Below are positions 1 through 5,514 of a stretch of 5,546 nt of DNA, piece after piece. The notes below the pieces were generated by a model. It did not search any database. It worked only from the letters and a program-made list of their open reading frames with translations, and was not told the origin of the DNA. How positions within the stretch are numbered: position 1 is the stretch's first letter; the number at the start of each line of letters is the position of its first letter. Source of the stretch: Deltaproteobacteria bacterium (GTDB lineage Bacteria > Myxococcota_A > UBA796 > UBA2385); NCBI GenBank assembly GCA_015489145.1, contig WGAH01000644.1:1-5546 (forward strand). Direction: 5' to 3'. The position numbers and the translations under genes were made by a program.

Positions 1-677
1 CCGATCTCCGGGCCGCCGGGGCGGACTTCCTCGTCGTCGCCGCCGAGCGTCGCCGCCGCCGCCTCGGGCTGCTCGCCGGCCTGCTCGCCTTCTTCGGAGC
101 GGGCGCCGCCGTGGCGGTCGGTTCCGGCCTGGTCCTCGGCGGGGCTCCCCTCCGCGTCTTCGGCTTCATCGCCCTTGCCCTGGTGTGGGTGGGCCTGGTG
201 GCGCTGTTCCTCGCCCACCGGGCCACCGAGCCGTCCACCCGCCTCCGCCGCCTGGCCGCCCTGCCCGTCGCGCCCCTCGTCTCGGTCGAGACCCGCGTGG
301 TCGCCTGCGTCGCTTGCGGGGGCGCGCTGCCCTGCGCCGGGGCCGTGGCCACCTGCCCGACCTGCGAGGCGGAGCAGCTCGTGCCCTTCCTCGCCTGCCC
401 GCCCGCCGCCCGGCGGCGCCTGGCGACGGTGCTCCTCGCCCGGTCCGAGCGCGCCCGGCGCGGGGATCGCTTCCTCGATCTCGCCGCCGCCGCCGTGCTC
501 CTGGGGACGGGCCTGGCGGTGGGCCTCGCGCTCGCCGCGCTCCTCGTCCTGCACCCGCCCCGAGGCCTCGGCGGCTGGCCCCTGTTCGCGGCGGCCCTCG
601 TCTCGGCGGCGCTCGTGGCGCTGCCCTTCGCCGGCGCCGCGCTGGCCGGGGCCTGGCGGGCGGTTCGCCCCTCCTGA
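1..677 (+). CDS. Zinc-ribbon integral membrane protein, 3' part (5' end outside window)
   Basis: The frame is open from base 3 to the TGA at 675-677 and gives 224 visible residues. The GTG at 111 is not the likely start, because the preceding sequence reads on as good protein (a five-arginine run followed by a hydrophobic helix). Four hydrophobic segments are visible at about residues 21-45, 52-71, 157-184 and 192-217. Between the second and third lies a soluble loop with two CxxC knuckles (C102/C105 and C118/C121, 12 residues apart), the pattern of a small rubredoxin-like or TFIIB-like zinc ribbon. Two further cysteines are at C111 and C132. Arginines before the first helix, around the ribbon and at the C-terminus put these parts in the cytoplasm by the positive-inside rule. 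I do not recognise the family or its function. The ribbon may bind metal or a partner. The gene is convergent with the mechanosensitive channel gene. That it is a real gene is fairly certain; its role is unknown. Confidence 0.72.
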   Translation, partial: DLRAAGADFLVVAAERRRRRLGLLAGLLAFFGAGAAVAVGSGLVLGGAPLRVFGFIALALVWVGLVALFLAHRATEPSTRLRRLAALPVAPLVSVETRVVACVACGGALPCAGAVATCPTCEAEQLVPFLACPPAARRRLATVLLARSERARRGDRFLDLAAAAVLLGTGLAVGLALAALLVLHPPRGLGGWPLFAAALVSAALVALPFAGAALAGAWRAVRPS

Positions 678-696
678 CCTTCGCCCGTCCAGGCAG

Positions 697-726
697 AAAA
701 GGGGCCCCCGGTCGCCCGGGAGCCCC
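697..726 (-). terminator. Rho-independent terminator between convergent genes
   Basis: Bases 701-711 pair with 716-726 in an 11-bp GC-rich stem with one C-A mismatch (706/721) and a four-base loop. Read on the minus strand, the stem is followed directly by TTTT (697-700), so it is an intrinsic terminator for the mscS-type gene, which stops 24 bases upstream of it. On the plus strand the hairpin is followed by CCTCGTT, a poor U-tract, so it may also stop the left-hand gene, but less efficiently. Confidence 0.75.
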
Positions 727-749
727 CTCGTTCGGGTCGCGCGGCGGCT

Positions 750-1541
750 TCAGGCCTGGTGCACGACGATCTGGTTGAAGGGGATGTCGATGCCGGCCTC
801 GTTGAGCGCCTCGTAGACCGCCCGGCGGACGTTGTGCTGCACGGGGATCCAGTCGGTGGACTTCGCCCAGACGAGCACCTTGAAGTCGATGGAGCTGGCG
901 CCGAGGCCGACGAAGGCGACGGCGGGGGCCGGGTCGGCGAGGACGAGGTCGGCCGAGGCGGCGGCGCGGGCGAGCACCTCCATCACCTGGCCGACGTCGG
1001 CGCCGTAGGCCACGCCCACGTCGATCTCGGCGCGGCGGTTGCCGAGGGTGGTGAGGTTGACGATGCTGCCGCCCATGATCGCGGCGTTGGGCACGATGAT
1101 CTTCTCGTTGCCCGGCGTGACCAGGGTGGTGGCGAAGATGCCGATGTCGTCCACCGCGCCGGTGTGGCCGCCGGCGGTGATGATGTCGCCGAGGTCGAAG
1201 GGGCGGAAGATGAGGATCATCACGCCGCTGGCGAAGTTGGCGAGGTTGCCCTGCAGCGCGAGGCCGACGGCGAGGCCGGCCGAGGCGAAGATCGCGACCA
1301 GGCTGGTGGTCTCGATGCCGACGGCGCCGAGCGCGGCGATGACGGCGGCGGCGAGCACCGCGTACTGGGCCAGGCTGCCGAGGAAGCGGCCGAGGGCCTC
1401 GTCCATCCTGCGGCGGCGGAACATGCCGACCACCAGGGCGCGGGCCCACTTGCTGGCGATCCAGCCGACGACGAAGATGACGATGGCGAGGAGGATGCCC
1501 TGGACGAGCGGGATCCAGGGCTGGATGGCTTCGGGGATCAT
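750..1541 (-). CDS. mscS: Small-conductance mechanosensitive channel, MscS family
   Basis: The 263-residue protein is close to E. coli MscS along its whole length, from recall of that sequence. MscS is a homoheptameric inner-membrane channel that opens under membrane tension and releases solutes on hypo-osmotic shock. Hydrophobic helices lie at about 9-37, 54-75 and 78-113. The third carries the Gly/Ala-packed pore motif SAGLAVGLALQG (87-98). Leu90 and Leu94 match the vapour-lock leucines 105/109 of E. coli, and Gln97-Gly98 match the TM3 kink. The signature FRPFDLGD (112-119) and the beta domain with a PN motif (151-152) follow. The C-terminal alpha/beta cage domain runs from about 170 to 260. 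The protein ends at IVVHQA, so the tail forming the bottom beta-barrel in E. coli MscS is shorter. The ATG at 1541 is preceded by TGGAG at a 5-base spacing. It lies 65 bp downstream of the DUF481 gene on the same strand and ends at a terminator. Confidence 0.95.
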   Translation of the reverse strand: MIPEAIQPWIPLVQGILLAIVIFVVGWIASKWARALVVGMFRRRRMDEALGRFLGSLAQYAVLAAAVIAALGAVGIETTSLVAIFASAGLAVGLALQGNLANFASGVMILIFRPFDLGDIITAGGHTGAVDDIGIFATTLVTPGNEKIIVPNAAIMGGSIVNLTTLGNRRAEIDVGVAYGADVGQVMEVLARAAASADLVLADPAPAVAFVGLGASSIDFKVLVWAKSTDWIPVQHNVRRAVYEALNEAGIDIPFNQIVVHQA

Positions 1542-1546
1542 GGGAA

Positions 1547-1551
1547 CTCCA
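1547..1551 (-). promoter_or_regulatory. Ribosome binding site of the mscS-type gene
   Basis: TGGAG on the minus strand, five bases before the ATG at 1541. It supports that start and excludes a longer N-terminus. Confidence 0.6.
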
Positions 1552-1561
1552 ATCGGGACGT

Positions 1562-1598
1562 GCGGGCGCCCGCGGTGGCGACGCGGCCGGGGGCGCCC
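1562..1598. repeat. Paired GGGCGCCC palindromes in the DUF481-mscS gap
   Basis: A perfect 12-bp palindrome GCGGGCGCCCGC (1562-1573) is followed 17 bases later by a second GGGCGCCC (1591-1598). Each can fold on itself or pair with the other across a loop of about 19 bases. The stretch lies just after the DUF481 stop on the minus strand and has no T-run, so it is not a standard intrinsic terminator. It could act as an RNA-stability or attenuation hairpin, or simply reflect extreme GC content. Confidence 0.35.
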
Positions 1599-1606
1599 GG
1601 GGGGGC

Positions 1607-2431
1607 TCAGAGGATGGAGGCGACCAGGGTGACCATGGCGGTCTGGTCGGTGGTGCCGTAGCCGGGGACCGGCTGGTGGTCGTAGGCGAGCTTGTGGCTC
1701 AGCTTCAGGCTGAACACGCCGCTGAGGCGGCTGGAGATGGACAGCTCGTTGAGGACGCGCAGGTCGGCGGTGTCGGCGACGTTCTCGTAGACCTCCACCG
1801 TGTCGCCGAAGCCGACGTCCTCGTTGAAGGCGTGGGTGAAGGCGGCCATCGCCCGGGCGGCGGAGACCTGCACGACGTTGGGATCGATGCCCTCGACGTA
1901 GTTCTCCTGCGCCTGGTCGAAGCCGAGCTCGACGGTGAGGTCGGTGGCGTCGGTCTTGACGAGGATGCGGGAGTAGCCGAGCTGCTCGTGGCTGCGGAGG
2001 TCGTAGCCGCTGAAGGGGTCGACGTAGGCCCCGACGAGGACGTAGAGGCTGTCGCGCTCGCTCAGGAAGCGGTCATAGCGCAGGTTGCCCTCGTAGCGGC
2101 GGGCGTTCTCGACGAAGCCGGCGTCGCGCTCGGCGGCGTTGATGCGCCCGTCGCCGTCGGTGTCGGGAACCGCCTTGCCGAGGTTGATGGAGGCGTCGGC
2201 GGCGAGCTTGTTGTGGTTCCACTGGTGCGAGCCCTTCGCGGCGCCGTTGAGGGTGTAGTAGGCCGAGTTGCCGCCGACCCAGGTGCCGCCGAACTCGGCG
2301 GACAGGGTGGTCTCGGGCTTCTCGGTCTCCTCGAGCTTTTCGGCCGCGGGCTTCTCGGCGCCGGCGAATTCCGGGTCCTCGGCGAGGGCGGCGGGGCTGG
2401 CGAGGGCGGCGATCAGGGGCAACAGGATCAT
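1607..2431 (-). CDS. DUF481 (YdiY-like) outer-membrane beta-barrel protein with an EF-hand loop
   Basis: The 274-residue product has a signal peptide (residues 1-17, cleavage predicted after ALA, before EDPEF). An acidic/lysine-rich linker (about 18-42, repeated EKP/EE) follows, and then a domain that resembles DUF481, the family of the salt-induced outer-membrane protein YdiY. Supporting patterns are SAEFGGTWVGGNS (44-56), alternating polar/hydrophobic strands, and PFSGYDLRSHEQLGYSRIL (139-157), which matches the conserved FSGYD-R and G-YGY region. A 12-residue canonical EF-hand loop, DTDGDGRINAAE (90-101), is inserted between early strands. The last strand ends in Leu rather than the usual aromatic residue. 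The ATG at 2431 has GGGAGG eight bases upstream. An in-frame GTG at 2464 would add arginines to the uncharged signal n-region but lacks a ribosome site. The function of this family is poorly known; a role in salt or envelope adaptation is inferred and fits the mscS neighbour. Confidence 0.82.
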   Translation of the reverse strand: MILLPLIAALASPAALAEDPEFAGAEKPAAEKLEETEKPETTLSAEFGGTWVGGNSAYYTLNGAAKGSHQWNHNKLAADASINLGKAVPDTDGDGRINAAERDAGFVENARRYEGNLRYDRFLSERDSLYVLVGAYVDPFSGYDLRSHEQLGYSRILVKTDATDLTVELGFDQAQENYVEGIDPNVVQVSAARAMAAFTHAFNEDVGFGDTVEVYENVADTADLRVLNELSISSRLSGVFSLKLSHKLAYDHQPVPGYGTTDQTAMVTLVASIL

Positions 2432-2439
2432 CGGTCGGT

Positions 2440-2445
2440 CCTCCC
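2440..2445 (-). promoter_or_regulatory. Ribosome binding site deciding the DUF481 start
   Basis: GGGAGG on the minus strand, eight bases before the ATG at 2431. It lies inside the extra codons that a GTG start at 2464 would add, so it favours the shorter protein. Confidence 0.65.
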
Positions 2446-2503
2446 GGTGGGCTGGGCGTAGCACGCCGCTTCATACCGCGAGGACGAGCAGGCTTCCTTG
2501 CAC

Positions 2504-2510
2504 CCTCCTT
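2504..2510 (-). promoter_or_regulatory. Strong Shine-Dalgarno-like AAGGAGG without a gene at normal spacing
   Basis: In the 94-bp gap between the sulfotransferase stop and the DUF481 start, the minus strand reads AAGGAGG directly followed by GTG (2501-2503). The GTG opens a 10-codon frame (VQGSLLVLAV) that ends at the TGA at 2471-2473. The spacing of zero is too short for normal initiation, so this may be a chance match, a leader-peptide remnant or part of a regulatory RNA. The same gap also has a 5-bp hairpin, GAGCC/GGCTC (2513-2527), overlapping the sulfotransferase stop, without a T-run. Confidence 0.25.
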
Positions 2511-2525
2511 TCGAGCCGCCGGGGC

Positions 2526-4079
2526 TCAGGCGGCGGCGCGTTCCAGGGGCGCGAGCATCGGCCCCAGGCGGTGCCGGTAGGGAACGGCCCGGCCGACGCT
2601 GCGCCGGTGCACGGGCTCCCGCACCTGGGCGTAGGAGGCGGTACGGACGAAGCGCATCTCGAGGTGGCTGTCGAGGCAGGCCGGGTGCCAGTCGAGGCCG
2701 CAGTGGGCAAGCAGGCGCCGCACCTCCCGCTCGGGGTCGTCGACGAGGTCCTCGTAGCGCAGCACCAGGATGGGAAGGGGGCGCACCGCCTGCCAGTGGG
2801 CGCGCATCTCGGCGTCGAGCGCCAGGCGGTGGCCGATCCAGTCCAGCCGGGTCGACCAGCCGAGCCCGGGGCCGAAGGGCTGGAACAGGCAGGACAGGCC
2901 CGTGTCGAGGGGGTCGCGCACGCACATCACGACCCGCGCCTCGGGGAGCATGAGGCCGGCGAGGCCGAGGTGGCGCAGGTTCTCCGGCATCTTGTCGGTG
3001 ACGACGCGGGCCTCGCCCGCCTCCCGCCCCACCCGCGCCTCGTAGTGGCGGGCCAGGGTGTCGAGGTGGTCGGCGCGCACGTGGACCGGCCAGTCCTCGC
3101 CGAGCTCCCGGCGCAGGGCCAGGGCGGAGAGGCGCAGTTCCTCGCGTTCCCCGGCGGCGTGCACCTCCGGGTGGCGGGCGAGGACCTGCTCGACGAGGGT
3201 GGTGCCGGATCGCGGCGTGCCGACGATGAGCAGGCTTCGCCGCCCCCGCCCCTCGGCGCGCGGGAGGCGGGCCATCGCCTCGGCCGAGAAGGTGGAACGG
3301 ATGCGGGCCACCTCGGCGGCATCGGCCTCGGGGTCGTGGCGGTAGCCGAGGAGCCGGTTGGCCTCCAGCGCGGCGTCGAGCGCCGGGTCCCAGGCCTTCA
3401 TGCGGTGCAGCAGGGCGGCCTGCTCGAAGCGGAGGAGCGCCCGCTCCCGCGCCCCGAGGCCGCCGGCGAGGAGGTGCTCCACCGGCACCAGGCCGACCTC
3501 GGGGGCGCCGAGACGGGCCTGGGCGCGGGCCCAGGTGATCGCCATCGCCGGGCTCAGCCGCCCGGCGTCCACCAGCGGCGCCAGCAGGGAGGCGGCCTCC
3601 CGGGGCTCGCCGGTGCGTTCCAGCAGTTCCGCCAGGGCGCCGATGGCCGCCTCGCGTCGCCCGCCCCGGCGCAGCACCAGGTCGAAGCAGCGCCGCGCCG
3701 TCTCGACGTGGCCGACCCGCCCGAGCAGCCGGCCCGCCCGCAGCACCAGGTCGAGGTCGTGGGGAGCCAGGGCCAGGGCCCGGGACATCGCCTGCACCGG
3801 CCCGGCGGCGTAGCCCTGCCCCTCGAGCAGCTCGGCGAGGTCGGCCCAGGCGCCGGCGAGGCCCGGGTCGAGGGCGACGGCGTGGCGCAGGGCCTCCTCG
3901 GCGAGGTCCGTGCGCCCGGCGGCGGCGAGCACCGCCCCCCGGAGCTGCTCGATGCGCGCCGCCGTCTCCGGGCCGTCGGCGCTTCGGCGCAGGGCGTCGA
4001 GGTCGGCGAGCGCCTCGTCGAAGCGGCCCGCCCGGCTGAGGGCGGCGGCGCGGCTGGCGGAGGGCTTGGACGGCTCCAT
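2526..4079 (-). CDS. TPR-repeat sulfotransferase (PAPS-dependent, tyrosylprotein-sulfotransferase-like)
   Basis: The 517-residue protein joins two domains. Residues about 11-245 are seven helix-hairpin units of 33-36 residues with the TPR A/G/Y-A-P pattern (for example GRTDLAEEALRHAVALDP, 55-72), a likely partner- or substrate-binding scaffold. Residues about 282-517 are a sulfotransferase that should move sulfate from PAPS to an acceptor. The 5'-phosphosulfate loop is GTPRSGTT (287-294), and the acidic cluster after HPEV (E311, E313, E314) sits where TPST enzymes carry catalytic glutamate. The 3'-phosphate motif is CVRDPLDTGLS (386-396, with Arg388 and Ser396). TDKMPEN (361-367), RYEDLVDDPE (441-450) and VRTASYAQVREPVHRRSVGR (478-497) are typical of bacterial TPR-sulfotransferases. 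No signal peptide or membrane helix is visible, so it should be cytosolic. ATG 4079 is the only start after malG's in-frame stop, but it lacks a clear Shine-Dalgarno. It follows malG by 72 bp. The acceptor is unknown. Confidence 0.92.
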   Translation of the reverse strand: MEPSKPSASRAAALSRAGRFDEALADLDALRRSADGPETAARIEQLRGAVLAAAGRTDLAEEALRHAVALDPGLAGAWADLAELLEGQGYAAGPVQAMSRALALAPHDLDLVLRAGRLLGRVGHVETARRCFDLVLRRGGRREAAIGALAELLERTGEPREAASLLAPLVDAGRLSPAMAITWARAQARLGAPEVGLVPVEHLLAGGLGARERALLRFEQAALLHRMKAWDPALDAALEANRLLGYRHDPEADAAEVARIRSTFSAEAMARLPRAEGRGRRSLLIVGTPRSGTTLVEQVLARHPEVHAAGEREELRLSALALRRELGEDWPVHVRADHLDTLARHYEARVGREAGEARVVTDKMPENLRHLGLAGLMLPEARVVMCVRDPLDTGLSCLFQPFGPGLGWSTRLDWIGHRLALDAEMRAHWQAVRPLPILVLRYEDLVDDPEREVRRLLAHCGLDWHPACLDSHLEMRFVRTASYAQVREPVHRRSVGRAVPYRHRLGPMLAPLERAAA

Positions 4080-4132
4080 GCCCGGGGCATCGGCACGGCT
4101 CCGGGTCCGCTTGACGCCGGAACGGCCTCGGC

Positions 4133-4148
4133 CCGCGAGAACTCGCGG
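4133..4148 (-). other. Hairpin just after the malG stop
   Basis: CCGCGAG (4133-4139) is complementary to CTCGCGG (4142-4148), giving a 6-7 bp stem with a very tight loop, five bases past the malG stop codon on the minus strand. There is no T-run after it, so it is unlikely to be a full terminator. It may protect the 3' end of the malG message or weaken read-through into the sulfotransferase gene. Confidence 0.4.
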
Positions 4149-4151
4149 CGC

Positions 4152-5033
4152 TCAGCCCTTGACGCCCCCGGCGGTGAGCCCCTCGACCAGGTGGCGCTGA
4201 AGCGCGAAGAACAGCGCCATCACCGGCACGCTGACGAGCACCGCCCCGGCGGCGAAGTGCCCCCACTCGGTGCCGTAGTCGCCGACGTACTTCTGCAGCA
4301 CCACCGGCAGGGTGAAGGCCTCTTCCTTGCCGAGGAGGGTGGCCGCGAGGATGAACTCGTTCCAGGCGGTCATGAAGCTGAACAGCGCCGTGACCGCCAG
4401 CGCCGGCCGGGCGAGGGGCAGGACGATGCGGGTGAAGATCGTCCACCGGCTCGCCCCGTCCATGATGGCGGCTTCTTCGAGGTCGATGGGGATCGTGTCG
4501 AAGTAGCCCTTGAGGTTCCAGGTGCAGAAGGGCACCGCCGTCGTCGAGTAGACCAGCGCCAGTCCCCACAGGCTGTCGAGGAGGCCGAGCCTGTTGAGCA
4601 GGATGTAGAGCGGGATGAGCATCACCACGCCGGGGAACATCTGCGTGACGAGGAACAGGCGCATGCCGGCCTCGCGGCCGGGAAAGGCGAAGCGGCTCAT
4701 CGCGTAGGCGGCGGTGGTGGCGAGCCCGATGCCGATGAGGCTCGTGACGACGGACACCCCGAGGGAATTGCCGAGCTGCCGCAGGAACAGCCAGTCGCGG
4801 CACACGCGCTCGGCGCCGGTGCCGGAACACGAGCGCACCACGTCGACGAAGTTCTGGAGGGACACCGTGTCCGGGAAGGGGCTCGGGTTCATGCTGAAGG
4901 CCTGGCTCGGCGTGAGCGCCATCTTGAGCACCCACAGCACCGGGTAGAGGGCCACGAGGCTGACGCTCACGAGGATCGCGTTGACGACGATGCTCTGGAG
5001 CAGGGTCGGGGCGCGGCTGCCGGGCGTGGACAC
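4152..5033 (-). CDS. malG: Sugar ABC transporter permease, MalG type
   Basis: The 293-residue protein matches E. coli MalG (296 residues) throughout. In that system MalG and MalF form the inner-membrane channel for maltose/maltodextrin, driven by MalK ATPase and fed by MalE. Six hydrophobic segments lie at about 12-38, 89-112, 123-148, 154-174, 207-232 and 257-279. The cytoplasmic EAA loop that docks with the ATPase is clear (EEAAIMDGASRWTIF, 186-200, ending LP at 205-206). The C-terminus LVEGLTAGGVKG (282-293) is nearly identical to MalG, where this tail reaches toward MalK. The first periplasmic loop (about 39-88) holds two cysteines, C69 and C78. The GTG at 5033 is chosen because GGGAGG lies four bases upstream and the length fits; an ATG at 5108 would add 25 low-complexity residues. 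No malF, malK or malE is visible, so the exact sugar (maltose, trehalose or another alpha-glucoside) cannot be fixed. Confidence 0.93.
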   Translation of the reverse strand: MSTPGSRAPTLLQSIVVNAILVSVSLVALYPVLWVLKMALTPSQAFSMNPSPFPDTVSLQNFVDVVRSCSGTGAERVCRDWLFLRQLGNSLGVSVVTSLIGIGLATTAAYAMSRFAFPGREAGMRLFLVTQMFPGVVMLIPLYILLNRLGLLDSLWGLALVYSTTAVPFCTWNLKGYFDTIPIDLEEAAIMDGASRWTIFTRIVLPLARPALAVTALFSFMTAWNEFILAATLLGKEEAFTLPVVLQKYVGDYGTEWGHFAAGAVLVSVPVMALFFALQRHLVEGLTAGGVKG

Positions 5034-5037
5034 GGGA

Positions 5038-5043
5038 CCTCCC
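5038..5043 (-). promoter_or_regulatory. Ribosome binding site deciding the malG GTG start
   Basis: GGGAGG on the minus strand, four bases before the GTG at 5033. It is the best ribosome site near the gene start. A weaker AAGG precedes the alternative ATG at 5108. Confidence 0.6.
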
Positions 5044-5140
5044 GCGGGCGGGGGAAGGCGCTGGGCAGAGGCTAACGCGCCGCCGCCACCGGGAGCGCCG
5101 GCGGTCATCAGGAGCGCCTTCACCCGGCCACGGGTCGGTG

Positions 5141-5149
5141 CCCCCCCCC
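5141..5149. repeat. Homopolymer of nine C (nine G on the malG sense strand)
   Basis: Nine consecutive C on the plus strand, 108 bp upstream of the malG start codon. GTCGG (5134-5138) and CCGAC (5148-5152) can pair across it in a short hairpin. Runs of this length are prone to polymerase slippage and also to sequencing error. Confidence 0.7.
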
Positions 5150-5161
5150 GACATCCACCCT

Positions 5162-5210
5162 CGACCTGTCGCCAGGTGCCCCGCTGGTGTCGCGCGGGCC
5201 GAACAGGTCG
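5162..5210. repeat. Inverted repeats built on ACCTG/CAGGT half-sites
   Basis: CGACCTGT (5162-5169) is repeated as its exact complement ACAGGTCG (5203-5210). The left copy also forms a compact hairpin with its neighbour: ACCTG (5164-5168), loop TCGC, CAGGT (5173-5177). CTCGAC (5160-5165) and GTCGAG (5213-5218) give a further overlapping inverted pair. A fourth half-site, ACCTGT, occurs at 5353-5358. The arrangement could be an operator for a dimeric regulator or a leader RNA with alternative folds upstream of malG. Confidence 0.4.
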
Positions 5211-5243
5211 GGGTCGAGTGTCTACCCTGGCCCCGGAATCGCG

Positions 5244-5253
5244 GCGAATTCGC
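5244..5253. repeat. Perfect 10-bp palindrome GCGAATTCGC
   Basis: A self-complementary 10-mer with an AT core, which stands out in very GC-rich DNA, about 211 bp upstream of the malG start. It is a possible regulator site; chance is not excluded. Confidence 0.3.
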
Positions 5254-5387
5254 GCGTCCAGGGCGGGGCCGGGGCCTTGGCGCCACGAAGGAACCTTGGT
5301 TTTCAGCGAGCCCTCCGCGACGAGCCCTTGCCCCCCTCGACATCGGGGCCCCACCTGTGAGGACGATGCGACATTCGCCCCGGTCCT

Positions 5388-5405
5388 GTTCATGGAACGG
5401 GGTTC
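5388..5405. promoter_or_regulatory. Alternating GTTC/GAAC half-sites spaced 7 bp apart
   Basis: GTTC (5388-5391), GAAC (5395-5398) and GTTC (5402-5405) follow each other with three-base gaps, so their starts are exactly 7 bp apart and their orientation alternates. The first pair is a perfect inverted repeat, GTTC-ATG-GAAC. Such spacing is compatible with a regulator bound as a dimer, but I cannot name the regulator. It does not match the GTTC-N7-GTTC LexA box of alphaproteobacteria, in which the half-sites are direct repeats. Confidence 0.35.
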
Positions 5406-5497
5406 AACGACACATCGCGGCGCGCACCGGCGCCCGCGCTCCCGCCAGGGCCGCCGCCGGCGGTTCACGTCCCGCGGCCATCGGCGCGGCCGACGGC

Positions 5498-5507
5498 CCG
5501 GATCCGG
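5498..5507. repeat. Perfect 10-bp palindrome CCGGATCCGG
   Basis: A self-complementary 10-mer that ends seven bases before the -35 candidate at 5515. It may be an upstream operator for the rightward promoter, but GC-rich palindromes of this size are common by chance. Confidence 0.2.
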
Positions 5508-5514
5508 CCGCCCC

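Noticed and set aside
166..1449. A 427-codon minus-strand frame across the zinc-ribbon gene and mscS
   Set aside because: It is composed almost wholly of Arg/Pro/Gly, crosses the terminator at 697-726 and overlaps two supported genes.
4077..4154. Read-through fusion of malG into the sulfotransferase, since both are in the same frame with no further stop between them
   Set aside because: Only one TGA separates the frames over 24 linker codons, but a same-frame neighbour is expected one time in three. Both proteins are complete by family length.
2268..5075. A 935-codon open frame on the plus strand, antisense to the sulfotransferase and malG
   Set aside because: Its translation is Gly/Arg/Glu/His-rich without domains, while the opposite strand carries well-recognised proteins. 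Long antisense frames are expected where third positions are nearly all G/C.
2428..5343. A 971-codon open frame on the minus strand, out of frame with malG and the sulfotransferase
   Set aside because: The Arg/Pro/Ala-rich translation has no domain or membrane pattern and spans two real genes and two intergenic regions.
5399..5412. GGGTTCAACGA resembling a tRNA T-loop
   Set aside because: The flanking bases do not form the 5-bp T-stem, and no acceptor or anticodon arm could be found around it.
5034..5468. N-terminal extension of MalG to an upstream ATG (5108 or 5468)
   Set aside because: The extra residues are Gly/Pro/Arg-rich and absent from MalG-type proteins, and the GTG at 5033 has a good GGGAGG site and gives the usual family length.
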